Shown here: positions 9,157 through 17,703 of the stretch, piece by piece | How positions within the stretch are numbered: position 1 is the first letter of the stretch | Layout: every line of letters begins with the position of its first letter | Made by a program: the position numbers and the translations under genes | Assembly (NCBI RefSeq): GCF_020740895.1 | Contig: NZ_JAILXP010000010.1 | Location: forward strand, 1 to 42,804 | DNA: 42,804 nt | Source of the DNA: Streptomyces sp. UNOB3_S3 | GTDB taxonomy: Bacteria; Actinomycetota; Actinomycetes; Streptomycetales; Streptomycetaceae | Direction: 5' to 3' | The notes under the pieces: generated by a model | The model's database searches: none | The model's input: only the letters and a program-made list of their open reading frames with translations | What the model was told of the DNA's origin: nothing

Positions 9157-10032
9157 CTACTTCAGCAGCCGGGACAGCCTGCGGTCGGCCAGCGGTTTGC
9201 CGCCCGTCTGGCAGGTGGGGCAGTACTGGAGGGACGAGTCGCTGTAGGAGACCTCGCGGATGGTGTCCCCGCAGACCGGGCATGGCTGCCCGGTGCGGCC
9301 GTGCACCCGCAGGCCCGTCTTCTTCTCCGTCTTGAGGTCGGCGGCGGCGTGGCCGCGCGAGCGCTCGACGGCCTCGCGCAGGGTGGTCTCCAGGGCCTCG
9401 TGGAGCGTGGCGCGCTCCTCGTCCGTCAGGGAGTCCGCGAGCTTGAAGGGGGACATGCGGGCGGCGTGGAGGATCTCGTCGGAGTAGGCGTTGCCGATGC
9501 CCGCGATGACGCTCTGGTCCCGCAGGACGCCCTTGATCCGGCGGCGTTCGCCGCGCAGCAGCCCGGCGAGGACGTCGGGGGTGAAGCCGGGCGCGAGCGG
9601 GTCGGGGCCGAGCCGGGCGACGCCCGGTACGTCCTCGGGGGCGTGGACGCAGTACACGGCGAGCCGCTTGCGGGTGCCCGCCTCGGTGAGGTCGAAGCCC
9701 GCGCCGTCGGCCAGCCGGACGCGCAGCGCCAGCGGTCCCTTGCCGGGGCGCGGCGGCGCGGCGGGAAGCGTGTCGTGCCAGCGCAGCCAGCCCGCGCGGG
9801 CCAGGTGGAGGATGAGGTGGGGGCCTCCGTCCTCCCCGTCGCCGGTGGCCAGGGCGAGGAACTTGCCGTACCGGCGCACGGCCGTGACCGTGCGGCCCTC
9901 CAGGGCGGACGGCGGCGGGTCGTAGGTCTTGAGGACGCTCACCGCGACCGGCAGGACCCGCTCGACCGTGCGGCCGACGAGGCGCTCGGTGAGGAAGCCC
10001 GCGAGGGCCTCGACCTCGGGGAGCTCCGGCAT
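9157..10032 (-). CDS. Fpg/Nei-type DNA glycosylase / AP lyase
   Basis: A 291-aa formamidopyrimidine-DNA glycosylase/endonuclease VIII-family enzyme, which removes oxidised bases and nicks the resulting abasic site. The start is fixed at 10032 because the protein must begin MPELPEVEALAGFL: after Met removal, Pro is the catalytic Schiff-base nucleophile and Glu the essential acid. Central residues include the helix-two-turn-helix region (DQSVIAGIGNAYSDEILHAA). The C-terminus has a complete zinc finger, CPVCG...YCPTCQTGGK. The reading frame stays open ~500 nt further upstream but nothing there resembles the family. It lies 56 nt downstream of the FAD monooxygenase gene on the same strand, so co-transcription is likely. 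Confidence 0.93.
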   Translation of the reverse strand: MPELPEVEALAGFLTERLVGRTVERVLPVAVSVLKTYDPPPSALEGRTVTAVRRYGKFLALATGDGEDGGPHLILHLARAGWLRWHDTLPAAPPRPGKGPLALRVRLADGAGFDLTEAGTRKRLAVYCVHAPEDVPGVARLGPDPLAPGFTPDVLAGLLRGERRRIKGVLRDQSVIAGIGNAYSDEILHAARMSPFKLADSLTDEERATLHEALETTLREAVERSRGHAAADLKTEKKTGLRVHGRTGQPCPVCGDTIREVSYSDSSLQYCPTCQTGGKPLADRRLSRLLK

Positions 10033-10088
10033 GGGTCCAGTCTGCCGGGTGCTGCCGGGTCGGCAACTCAACGAACGGCCGACGGCCG

Positions 10089-11291
10089 TCAGTGGACCGG
10101 CGCGGCCCAGTCGATGCGGTAGCCGGTGAGCCAGTCGCGGACCGGGCGTCCGGGCCTGGCCAGCCGGCGCTCCACCTCGGCGTCGCGGGCGCGCCGCTCC
10201 TCGGCGGTCACCGGTCTGCGGCCGGCGAGGGCGGCGCTCAGGGCGACGACACGCTCGACGCGCTCGCGCCGCAGCCGCTCGTACCCGGCGAACGCCCGCC
10301 CCGTGCCGGGCAGGTCGCGCAGACAGCGGGCGAGGACGACGCCGTCCTCGATGGCCAGCGAGGCGCCCTGGGCGGCGTTGGGCGCGGTGGCGTGGGCGGC
10401 GTCGCCGATGAGGACGGTCCGCTCGTCGTGCCACACGGGGGTGCTGGGCAGGTCGTAGCAGTTGACGCCGACGACGTCGTCGCCGGTGGCGGCCACGATG
10501 GCGGCGGCGGGGGTGCGGTCGGCGGCGAACACCTCGTCGAGGCGGCTGCGCCACCCGCCGGGGGTGGCGGCGGCGAGGGCGGCCCGGGGCAGCTCCGGCC
10601 CGGGGACGTTGGCGAACCAGAAGGTGCTGCCGTCCGGGGCCGTGGTGCAGCCGAAGAAGCCGCCCCGCCCGTAGTACATGCGGTAGGTGCGCGGCGGGGA
10701 CGGTTCGGCGCCGGCGACGGTGGTGCGGGGCCCGGTGCGCCCGGAGACGGTGAACTGGCCGGTGTGCCGGGGCGCCGGCGCGGCCGGGTCGAGGAGGGCA
10801 CGGACCCGGGAGCGGATGCCGTCGGCGCCGATCACCAAGGACCCCTCGGCGTGGGTGCCGTCCGCGAAGGACGCCACCATCCGGCCGTGGGAGCGGGTGG
10901 TGAGGCCGACGAGCCGCTTGCCGTGCTCCACGTGGATGCCCCGGCGGGCCGCCTCCTCCCGCAGCACCCGGCAGAGCACGGCCCGGGGGACGGTACGGGG
11001 GCTCAGCCCGGCCTCGCCCGAGCCGGACATGGGCCGCCGGCCGAGGAGCCGGCCGGTCTCGCTGTAGGACTCCACCGTGTCGGCGGCGCAGGACACCGCG
11101 CGGACGGGACCGTCGGCGCCGATGGCGCGCAGGGCCGCGAGCCCGTTGGCGAACAGGGTCAGGAACGAGCCGGACGGCCCGGCTCCGGCCGGGACCGCCT
11201 CGTAGACGGTCGCCTCCAGGCCGGCCCGGCGCAGGGCCATCGCGGCCACGGGTCCGGCGACGCCACCACCGATGATCAGGGCATGGGCCAT
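10089..11291 (-). CDS. FAD-dependent monooxygenase (aromatic hydroxylase fold)
   Basis: A 400-aa class A flavoprotein monooxygenase-like enzyme. The N-terminal Rossmann dinucleotide-binding motif is HALIIGGGVAGPVAAMALR. The DG motif is VIGADGIRSRVR (NADPH/FAD contact) and the FAD ribityl-binding GD motif is VLIGDAAHATAPNAAQGASL. The ATG at 11291 was chosen because the Rossmann strand must start within a few residues of the N-terminus; the frame continues upstream only through a tandem repeat. The substrate is unknown; family members hydroxylate phenols, quinones, tetracyclines or other polyketides. The gene sits between a UvrA-like ATPase and a DNA glycosylase on the same strand. Confidence 0.88.
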   Translation of the reverse strand: MAHALIIGGGVAGPVAAMALRRAGLEATVYEAVPAGAGPSGSFLTLFANGLAALRAIGADGPVRAVSCAADTVESYSETGRLLGRRPMSGSGEAGLSPRTVPRAVLCRVLREEAARRGIHVEHGKRLVGLTTRSHGRMVASFADGTHAEGSLVIGADGIRSRVRALLDPAAPAPRHTGQFTVSGRTGPRTTVAGAEPSPPRTYRMYYGRGGFFGCTTAPDGSTFWFANVPGPELPRAALAAATPGGWRSRLDEVFAADRTPAAAIVAATGDDVVGVNCYDLPSTPVWHDERTVLIGDAAHATAPNAAQGASLAIEDGVVLARCLRDLPGTGRAFAGYERLRRERVERVVALSAALAGRRPVTAEERRARDAEVERRLARPGRPVRDWLTGYRIDWAAPVH

Positions 11292-11309
11292 GGTCCGGTT
11301 CCGTCCCCC

Positions 11310-11371
11310 CACGTCACGTCCGTTCCACGTCGCGTCCGTCCACATCGCGCCCGCCCACGTCGCGTCCGTTC
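11310..11371. repeat. Four-copy 15-16 bp tandem repeat in promoter region
   Basis: Four head-to-tail units beginning at 11310, 11326, 11341 and 11356, with consensus CACGTCGCGTCCGTC (units of 16, 15, 15 and 16 bp). Units 2 and 4 are almost identical and unit 3 is the most diverged. They lie 19-80 nt upstream of the FAD monooxygenase start, where promoter or operator sequences are expected. This could be an array of regulator sites or simple slippage expansion. Confidence 0.7.
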
Positions 11372-11450
11372 GAACATGCGACTAGGACGTGCCTGTGAGG
11401 AGGACGAAACCAGACGGGGTGGGACGCGTCCAGAGCGCGCGGCCCGCCCG

Positions 11451-13850
11451 TCAGCGCCCCAGGGCGGCGGCGAGATACCGCGCGGTGGCGCTCCCGGCGG
11501 CCCGCGCCACCTCTCCGGGGGTGCCGGCGGCGACGACCCGGCCGCCCTCCGCGCCCCCGCCCGGCCCCAGGTCCACGACGTGGTCCGCGCCGGCCACCAC
11601 GTCCATGTCGTGCTCGACGACCACCACCGAGTGGCCCGCGTCCACCAGGCCGTGCAGCTGACGCAGCAGCACCTCGGTGTCGGCGGGGTGCAGCCCGGTC
11701 GTCGGCTCGTCCAGGACATACAGGGTGTGGCCCCGGTGGGCGCGCTGGAGTTCGGTGGCGAGCTTGATGCGCTGCGCCTCGCCGCCGGACAGCTCGGTCG
11801 CGGGCTGTCCCAGCCGCAGATAGCCCAGGCCGACGTCCTGGAGGGCGCGCAGCCCGCGCCGGGCGGCCGGCACGTCGGCGAGGAACCCGGCGGCCGCGTC
11901 GACGGTCATGTCGAGGACGTCCGCGATGGTGGCGCCCCGGTGGGTGACCTCCAGCGTCTCCGGGTTGTAACGGGCGCCCCGGCAGGCGGTGCACGGCGCG
12001 TAGGTGCCGGGCAGGAACAGCAGCTCGACGGCGACGAACCCCTCGCCCTGGCAGACCTCGCAGCGCCCCGCGGCGACGTTGAAGGAGAACCGCCCGGCGG
12101 AGTAGCCGCGGGCCCGGGCCTCGTCGGTGTCCGCGAAGACCTTGCGGACGGCGTCGAACAGCCCGGTGTAGGTGGCGAGGTTGGAGCGCGGGGTGCGGCC
12201 GATGGGCTTCTGGTCGACGCGTACGAGCCGGCCGACGGCCTCCAGCCCGTCGGCCTTCGCCACCGGTTCCGTACCGTCTTGCGTACCGTCGAGGTGGGCG
12301 GCGACGGTGTCCGCCAGCACCTGGACGACGAGCGTCGACTTGCCCGAGCCGGACACGCCCGTGACGGCCGTGAAGACGCCGAGCGGGAAGTCGACGTCGA
12401 GGTCGCGGAGGTTGTGCCGGTTCACCCCGCGCAGCCGCAGCGCGCCGGACGCCTTCCGGGGCGTCCGGGCGGGGGCTTGCGCTGCCTCGGGGAAGACGAA
12501 CCGGCGGGTCTCCGACTCCGCCACGTCCGCGAGCCCTTCGACGGGCCCGCTGTGGAGCACCTGCCCGCCCTGCTCCCCGGCCCGGGGGCCGACGTCGACG
12601 ATCCAGTCGGCGCGGCGCACGACGTCCATGTGGTGCTCGACGACGAACAGCGAGTTGCCCGCCGCCTTCAGCCGGTCCAGCACGGTCAGCAGGGCGGCGC
12701 TGTCGGCGGGGTGGAGCCCGGCGGACGGCTCGTCCAGGACGTACACCACCCCGAACAGCCCGGAGCGCAGCTGGGTGGCGAGCCGCAGCCGCTGGAGCTC
12801 GCCGGCGGAGAGGGTGGGGGTGGGGCGGTCGGTGCTGAGGTAGCCGAGGCCGAGCTCGGTGAGCACCTCGATGCGGGCGACCAGGTCACGGGCGAGGGCG
12901 GCGGCCACGCCGTCGCCCTCGCGGGCCGGGCGCAGCGTCTCGGCGAGGGCGGCCAGCGGCAGGGCGGCGAGCTCGGCGATGTCCCGCCCGGCGAAGGTGA
13001 CGGCGAGCGCCTCGGGACGCAGCCGCCGCCCCGCGCACACCGGGCAGTCCGCGCTCACCAGGTGCCGCTCGGCGCGGGCCCGCAGGGCGGCGCTCTTGGA
13101 GTCGGCGAAGGTGTGAAGGACATAGCGGCGGGCGCTCATGTACGTGCCCTTGTAGGGCCGCTGGATGCGCTCGGCCTCCCGGACGGGGTGCACGGTGACG
13201 ACGGGCTGCTCGTCGGTGAACAGGATCCAGTCGCGGTCGGCCCGCGGCAGCTCGCGCCAGGGCCGGTCGACGTCGTACCCGAGGGTGTCGAGGATGTCGC
13301 GGAGGTTCTTCCCCTGCCACGCGCCGGGCCAGGCGGCGATGGCGCCGTCGCGGACGGACAGCGACGGGTCGGGGACGAGGGAGTCCTCGGTGACGGTGTG
13401 GACCCGGCCCAGGCCGTGGCACTCGGGGCACGCCCCGGCGGGCGTGTTCGGCGAGAAGGCGTCGGAGTCGAGACGCCCGGCGCCCTCGGGGTAGCTCCCG
13501 GCGCGGGAGAAGAGCATCCGCAGGGAGTTGGAGAGCGTGGTGACCGTGCCCACGGAGGAACGCGAGGTCGGCGCGGAGCGCCGCTGCTCCAGCGCGACGG
13601 CGGGCGGCAGCCCGCTGACCTCCTCCACCTCCGGCGCGCCGACCTGGTGGATCAGCCGGCGGGCATAGGGCGCGACGGACTCGAAGTACCGCCGCTGAGC
13701 CTCGGCGTACAGCGTCCCGAAGGCGAGGGAGCTCTTGCCGGACCCGGACACGCCGGTGAAGACGACGAGGGCGTCGCGAGGAATGTCGACGTCGACGCCT
13801 TTGAGATTGTGCGTCTTCGCTCCGCGAACGCGGACATAGGGGTCGTGCAT
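11451..13850 (-). CDS. UvrA-like excinuclease ABC-family ATPase (UvrA2/DrrC type)
   Basis: A 799-aa tandem ABC ATPase of the UvrA family, shorter than canonical UvrA (~940-1010 aa) and therefore of the UvrA2/drug-resistance type. The first cassette has [20 protein letters not shown], signature [15 protein letters not shown] and [14 protein letters not shown]. The second has [17 protein letters not shown], zinc-site cysteines CEVCQGEG and [15 protein letters not shown], signature [15 protein letters not shown] and [12 protein letters not shown]. The start was placed at 13850 ([19 protein letters not shown]), which matches UvrA N-termini; the open frame upstream is a repeat element. The family binds damaged DNA, and DrrC-type members protect against DNA-intercalating antibiotics. 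Which role applies here cannot be told from sequence. Confidence 0.9.
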   Translation of the reverse strand: MHDPYVRVRGAKTHNLKGVDVDIPRDALVVFTGVSGSGKSSLAFGTLYAEAQRRYFESVAPYARRLIHQVGAPEVEEVSGLPPAVALEQRRSAPTSRSSVGTVTTLSNSLRMLFSRAGSYPEGAGRLDSDAFSPNTPAGACPECHGLGRVHTVTEDSLVPDPSLSVRDGAIAAWPGAWQGKNLRDILDTLGYDVDRPWRELPRADRDWILFTDEQPVVTVHPVREAERIQRPYKGTYMSARRYVLHTFADSKSAALRARAERHLVSADCPVCAGRRLRPEALAVTFAGRDIAELAALPLAALAETLRPAREGDGVAAALARDLVARIEVLTELGLGYLSTDRPTPTLSAGELQRLRLATQLRSGLFGVVYVLDEPSAGLHPADSAALLTVLDRLKAAGNSLFVVEHHMDVVRRADWIVDVGPRAGEQGGQVLHSGPVEGLADVAESETRRFVFPEAAQAPARTPRKASGALRLRGVNRHNLRDLDVDFPLGVFTAVTGVSGSGKSTLVVQVLADTVAAHLDGTQDGTEPVAKADGLEAVGRLVRVDQKPIGRTPRSNLATYTGLFDAVRKVFADTDEARARGYSAGRFSFNVAAGRCEVCQGEGFVAVELLFLPGTYAPCTACRGARYNPETLEVTHRGATIADVLDMTVDAAAGFLADVPAARRGLRALQDVGLGYLRLGQPATELSGGEAQRIKLATELQRAHRGHTLYVLDEPTTGLHPADTEVLLRQLHGLVDAGHSVVVVEHDMDVVAGADHVVDLGPGGGAEGGRVVAAGTPGEVARAAGSATARYLAAALGR

Positions 13851-13873
13851 CGGCCCGATACTAGCTGCCCCTG

Positions 13874-13941
13874 GTTGTGGGCAATCGTCCCGCTGGGCTG
13901 GGGGCACCTCCCAGCGGTAGCCGGGGGAGGGTGGGCACAAC
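13874..13941. mobile_element. MITE-like element, copy A (68 bp)
   Basis: A short element bounded by GTTGTGGGCAATCG on the left and GTGGGCACAAC on the right, i.e. imperfect terminal inverted repeats (GTTGTGGGC versus GTTGTGCCC). Its interior holds a hairpin module (13899-13930) also found at 37601-37632 and 42773-42804. It fills the intergenic region between the UvrA-like gene and the divergent response regulator. Outer sequences match copy B at 31374-31455 in reverse orientation, while the interiors differ. Confidence 0.6.
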
Positions 13942-14002
13942 CACGACCACCGGGCCGCACCCGGACCACGCACCCTCCCCGGCCGGCTGCGAAGCTGACC
14001 GC

Positions 14003-14713
14003 ATGCACCACATCCTCGTCGTCGACGACGACCCCACCGTCGCCGAAGTGGTCACCGGCTACCTGACCCGCGCCGGCCACACCGTCACCGGCGCCGGAGA
14101 CGGCGAAACCGCCCTCTCCGAAGCCGACCGCCACCGCCCCGACCTCGTCGTCCTCGACCTGATGCTCCCCGGCGGCCTGGACGGCCTGGAGGTCTGCCGC
14201 CGCCTGCGCCGGACGCACGGCCACCTCCCGGTGATCATGCTGACCGCCCGCGGCGACGAGGAGGACCGCATCCTCGGCCTGGAGGTAGGCGCGGACGACT
14301 ACGTCACCAAGCCCTTCAGCCCCCGCGAGCTCGTCCTCCGCGTGGAGTCCGTCCTGCGCCGCTCGGCGCCCACGAGCGCTCCGCCCCTGCGGGCCGCAGG
14401 GCTGGCCCTGGACCCCACGGCCCGCCGCGCCACCAGGAACGGCACCGACCTCGCCCTCACCCTCCGCGAGTTCGACCTCCTCGCCTTCCTCCTGCGTCAC
14501 CCAGGACGCGCCTGCACCCGCGAGGAGCTGATGCGCGAGGTGTGGGGCTGGGACTTCGGGGACATGTCGACGGTGACCGTCCACGTGCGCCGGCTGCGCG
14601 CCAAGATCGAGGACGACCCGGCGAATCCCGCCCTGATCCGGACCGTGTGGGGCGTCGGCTACCGCTTCGAGGCGCCCGGGGAGACGCCCGGGGAGGCGGC
14701 CGGCGATGCGTGA
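14003..14713 (+). CDS. OmpR/PhoB-family response regulator
   Basis: A 236-aa two-component response regulator. The receiver domain covers residues 1-~118, with acidic pocket VVDDDP, phosphoacceptor Asp52 (LVVLDLMLPGGLDG) and conserved Lys in YVTKPFSPREL. A C-terminal winged-helix DNA-binding domain covers ~135-230 (LREFDLLAFLLRHPGR ... VTVHVRRLRAKIE ... TVWGVGYRF). ATG 14003 is the only start that puts the first beta strand (HHILVVDDD) at the N-terminus. The gene overlaps the kinase gene by 8 nt, so the pair is translationally coupled. It is divergent from the UvrA-like gene across a repeat element. Target genes are unknown. Confidence 0.95.
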   Translation: MHHILVVDDDPTVAEVVTGYLTRAGHTVTGAGDGETALSEADRHRPDLVVLDLMLPGGLDGLEVCRRLRRTHGHLPVIMLTARGDEEDRILGLEVGADDYVTKPFSPRELVLRVESVLRRSAPTSAPPLRAAGLALDPTARRATRNGTDLALTLREFDLLAFLLRHPGRACTREELMREVWGWDFGDMSTVTVHVRRLRAKIEDDPANPALIRTVWGVGYRFEAPGETPGEAAGDA

Positions 14714-15845
14714 CACGCTGCTGATCGCCCTCCTCGCCTTCCTCGGCGCGGCCGCCGCCGGGCTGCTGGGCGCGCTCGCGCTGCGGCTCCTGCGCCACCG
14801 TTCGGTGATGGTCTCCCTCACCGTGGTGGCCGCGGTGTCGGTGACCGCGATGCTGGCCGGGACGCTGGCCGTGGCCCAGGCGATGTTCCTGTCCGCGCAC
14901 GACCTGACGGTCGTGACGACGGTGTGCGCGATGGCCGCCGTCGTCTCGCTCGCCACGGCCCTGCTGCTCGGCCGCTGGGTGGTGGCCCGCAGCGCCGCGC
15001 TGACCCGCGCGGCGCGGTCCTTCGGCGAGGGCGGCGTCTTCGCCGCCCCCGGCGGCGGCGCCACGGCGGAACTCGACGCGCTCTCCCGGGAGCTCGCCGC
15101 CACCAGTGCCCGGCTCGCCGAGTCCCGGGAGCGCGAACGCGCCCTCGACGCCTCGCGGCGCGAGCTGGTGGCCTGGATCTCCCACGATCTGCGCACCCCG
15201 CTGGCGGGGCTGCGCGCCATGTCGGAGGCGCTGGAGGACGGGGTCGCCGAGGACCCCGCGCGCTACCACCGGCAGATCCGCACCGAGGTCGACCGGCTGA
15301 ACACCATGGTGGGCGACCTCTTCGAGCTCTCCCGCATCCACGCGGGCTCCCTGCCGCTGCGGCCGAGCCGGATGTCGGTGTACGACCTGGTGGACGAGGC
15401 GCTGGCGGGCGCCGGGCCGCTGGCGCGCGAGCACGGGGTGCGGCTGGTGGGGGACGGCGTGGCGGCGGTGCCGGTGGAGGTGGACGGCAAGGAGATGACC
15501 CGGGTCCTGGGGAACCTCCTGGTGAACGCGATCCGGCGGACCCCGGCCGACGGTACGGTCGCGGTGGCCGCGCGGCGCGAGGCGGACTCGGTGGTGGTGT
15601 CGGTGACGGACGGCTGCGGCGGCATCCCGGAGGAGGATCTGCCCCGGGTCTTCGAGACGGGCTGGCGGGGTTCGGCGGCCCGGACCCGGCCCGGGGGCGC
15701 GGGGCTGGGCCTGGCGATCGTCCGGGGCATCGTCGAGGCCCACGCGGGCCGTGCGTCGGTCCACAACGTGCCCGGCGGCTGCCGGTTCGAGGTGACGCTC
15801 CCGGCGGCCGTCAGCGTAGGGGCCGTGCCACCCCGTGAAGGGTGA
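14706..15845 (+). CDS. Sensor histidine kinase
   Basis: A 379-aa membrane histidine kinase partnering the preceding regulator. Three hydrophobic segments (~4-28, 35-60, 67-92) leave almost no extracytoplasmic domain, suggesting that it senses the membrane or a membrane partner. A HAMP-like linker follows (GRWVVARSAALTRAARSFGE). The dimerisation/phosphoacceptor domain has SHDLRTPLAGL with His160. The ATP-binding domain shows an N-box variant (LLVNAIRRTPADG, with Ile-Arg where Ala-Leu/Lys-Tyr is usual), DGCGGIPEEDLPRVF and GGAGLGLAIVRGIVEAHAG. The start ATGCGTGA overlaps the regulator stop. Confidence 0.93.
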   Translation: MRDTLLIALLAFLGAAAAGLLGALALRLLRHRSVMVSLTVVAAVSVTAMLAGTLAVAQAMFLSAHDLTVVTTVCAMAAVVSLATALLLGRWVVARSAALTRAARSFGEGGVFAAPGGGATAELDALSRELAATSARLAESRERERALDASRRELVAWISHDLRTPLAGLRAMSEALEDGVAEDPARYHRQIRTEVDRLNTMVGDLFELSRIHAGSLPLRPSRMSVYDLVDEALAGAGPLAREHGVRLVGDGVAAVPVEVDGKEMTRVLGNLLVNAIRRTPADGTVAVAARREADSVVVSVTDGCGGIPEEDLPRVFETGWRGSAARTRPGGAGLGLAIVRGIVEAHAGRASVHNVPGGCRFEVTLPAAVSVGAVPPREG

Positions 15846-15938
15846 TCACGGCCCAACACGCTGACGTGATCAGGGGTCGTGCGCCACGATGCACCCGCCG
15901 GCAGAGCGAGCAGCGACGACCGTGGAGCGGGATGGCCC

Positions 15939-16151
15939 ATGTCCGACACCGGAGCCGAGTCAGATGTCGACGCCGACCCCCTGCGCAGGATCGCGGCGGC
16001 GATCGAGCGGGAGCGGGATCCCTCGACCCGGACCTGCCTGACCTGCGGCGGGCCGGCCCTGGTGGTGGTGCGGGAGGAGCCGGCCGGGACCAGCCCCCCG
16101 GTGATCAGCGCCCGGAAGGCGTGCGCCGATCAGGGGTGCGAGCGCCCCTGA
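15939..16151 (+). CDS. Small hypothetical four-cysteine protein
   Basis: A possible 70-aa protein with an acidic N-terminus, a predicted helix (LRRIAAAIERERD) and cysteines at positions 33 and 36 (CLTCGG) and 62 and 67 (CADQGC). This spacing could bind one zinc ion as a small zinc ribbon. ATG 15939 has GGAGCGG upstream; an in-frame ATG at 15879 would add 20 residues. The last codons form the left arm of a strong hairpin terminator. I do not recognise a characterised family. Coding potential is supported by codon-position GC bias and the paired cysteines, not by homology. Confidence 0.5.
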   Translation: MSDTGAESDVDADPLRRIAAAIERERDPSTRTCLTCGGPALVVVREEPAGTSPPVISARKACADQGCERP

Positions 16152-16156
16152 TCGGC
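16125..16156. terminator. Bidirectional hairpin terminator overlapping a gene end
   Basis: A perfect 12-bp inverted repeat, GCCGATCAGGGG and CCCCTGATCGGC, with an 8-nt loop. It lies between the convergent small four-Cys gene and the NiCoT gene and includes the former's last codons and stop. No U-tract, as is normal in Streptomyces. Confidence 0.75.
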
Positions 16157-16180
16157 GGCCATGCCCCGGCGCCCCCAGGC

Positions 16181-17311
16181 TCACCCGTCCACGGCAGCCC
16201 CCGCCGCAGCCGTCCGTGCCGCCCAGCGCTGCTCGACCTTGGCGAAGCGCCAGTAGCCGAGGGCGACGGCCCAGACCACCACGAACAGCCCGACGATGAC
16301 GAAGCCGACGTTGTCGAGGTTCAGCCCCGCGATCCAGCCGGTCACCGCGTCGTCCAGGCCGAGCTTCTCGTGCAGCACGCCCACCAGTTCGATGGTGCCG
16401 ATGAGGAAGGCGACGGCGATGGACAGCCCGGTGATGGTGAGGTTGTAGTAGACCTTTCTGACGGGGTTGGAGAACGCCCACTGGTAGGCGAAGTTCATGA
16501 ACGTGCCGTCGAGCGTGTCGAACAGGCTCATGCCGGCCGCGAACAGCAGCGGCAGGCACAGGATCGCGTACCACGGCAGCCCGGCGGCGGCACCGCTGCC
16601 CGCCATGACCATGAGTGTGACCTCGGTGGCGGTGTCGAAGCCCAGGCCGAAGAGGAAGCCCAGCGGGTACATCTGGCCGGGGCGGCTGATGGAGCGGGTG
16701 AAACGCCCGAGGACACGGTTCATAAAGCCCCGCGAGTCGAGCTGCTTCTCCAGTTCGGCCTCGTCGTAACGGCCCTCGCGCATGGCGCGGAAGACCCTCA
16801 TGATGCCGGCGAGAGCGACGAGGTTGAGGACGGCGATGAGGTAGAGGAAGCCGCCGGAGACCGTGGTGCCGACGACACCGAGGGTCTGATGGGTGGTGGA
16901 GTCCTCGTTCATCAGCGTCCCGGCAAGCCGGGTGCCGCCGGTGACCAGCAGCGTCAGCAGGACGACGACGCTGGAGTGGCCGAGGGCGAACCAGAAGCCG
17001 ACGGAGACGGGACGCTGCCCGTCGGCCATCAGCTTGCGGGTGGTGTTGTCGATGGCGGCGATGTGGTCGGCGTCGAAGGCGTGCCGCATGCCGAGGGTGT
17101 AGGCGGTGACGCCGAGGCCGACGCCGAAGACCTTGGAGCCGACGGTGTAGTGGTTCGGCACGACCAGCAGGAAGAGCACGCCGAAGGCGACGACGTGGAG
17201 GGCGACGACGACGGCCAGCAGGCCGGCGGTCCGCACGGTGTCCTCACGCCGCCAGCGGAAGGCGGGCGGGGACGGTTCGGCGGATGCGGATGTGGATGTG
17301 GGTATGGACAT
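16181..17311 (-). CDS. NiCoT-family nickel/cobalt transporter
   Basis: A 376-aa secondary transporter of the HoxN/NixA/NhlF family, importing Ni2+ and/or Co2+ across the cytoplasmic membrane. The TM2 signature H-x4-D-H is present (RHAFDADHIAAIDN), followed by further family motifs: FFALGHSSVV-like (WFALGHSSVVV), LGFDTATEVTLM and LFAAGMSLFDTLDG. Eight or so TM segments are visible. The N-terminus MSIPTSTSASAEP is a soluble tail. It sits directly under a cobalamin riboswitch, which strongly suggests that cobalt is the physiological cargo and that it feeds the corrin pathway encoded at 29989-42737. ATG 17311 is the first start after the riboswitch. Confidence 0.93.
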   Translation of the reverse strand: MSIPTSTSASAEPSPPAFRWRREDTVRTAGLLAVVVALHVVAFGVLFLLVVPNHYTVGSKVFGVGLGVTAYTLGMRHAFDADHIAAIDNTTRKLMADGQRPVSVGFWFALGHSSVVVLLTLLVTGGTRLAGTLMNEDSTTHQTLGVVGTTVSGGFLYLIAVLNLVALAGIMRVFRAMREGRYDEAELEKQLDSRGFMNRVLGRFTRSISRPGQMYPLGFLFGLGFDTATEVTLMVMAGSGAAAGLPWYAILCLPLLFAAGMSLFDTLDGTFMNFAYQWAFSNPVRKVYYNLTITGLSIAVAFLIGTIELVGVLHEKLGLDDAVTGWIAGLNLDNVGFVIVGLFVVVWAVALGYWRFAKVEQRWAARTAAAGAAVDG

Positions 17312-17354
17312 CTTGGGGTGAACGCTCCAGCACCTCGTGGATCATTTCGAGATG

Positions 17355-17545
17355 CCGTGGCCGGTCTCCTGGCTTACGGGTGGCTGGCGTTGCCGTCCCG
17401 CCTTCCCGGCAGCCGGACGCTGCCAGTGGCTCCGCGCGCCGGGGCGCGCGGAAGGGGACGGTCACTCCCCGATCACAGTGGCGAGGGCCGCTCCGGAATC
17501 GGCCCACGAGGGGCCTCACCGGTCTTCCCGAACACCACGGCCGGG
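17355..17545 (-). ncRNA. Cobalamin riboswitch upstream of NiCoT gene
   Basis: Read on the minus strand, the leader contains the B12-box match GTAAGCCAGGAGACCGGCC (17358-17376), the conserved CGCCACTGTGA core near 17474-17485, a second GCCACTGG and the upstream GGGAAGACCGGTGAGG segment. The order and spacing match the cobalamin (AdoCbl-class) aptamer. The B12 box ends about 46 nt before the start codon, so ligand binding probably blocks translation initiation. The rest of the 392-nt gap 17312-17703 holds the promoters of the NiCoT gene and the divergent permease; I see nothing else in it. Confidence 0.9.
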
Positions 17546-17703
17546 CAACCATAACGTCCCGGCCGGGTTCCGGGGCGAGAATGTGGCACTTGCCATCTCC
17601 TCGCAGCAGGGTCCGACACTCCGCAGGTGATGGACGCGCGGGGCGGCCCGGTGTACGAGTGCAGGAAGACCGCGAGGGACGTCCGGGAGAGGGCTGAGCG
17701 CCA

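Noticed and set aside
10033..10554. Upstream extension of the DNA glycosylase frame
   Set aside because: Arg/Pro-rich translation overlapping the FAD monooxygenase gene on the same strand; the glycosylase must start at Met-Pro-Glu.
13851..14002. Small coding region reading GNRPAGLGAPPSGSRGR upstream of the response regulator
   Set aside because: This peptide is the translation of the repeat element; the regulator's first beta strand fixes its start at 14003.
10092..14066. Long plus-strand open frame across the FAD and UvrA-like genes
   Set aside because: Same shadow effect; the opposite strand encodes complete recognised proteins.
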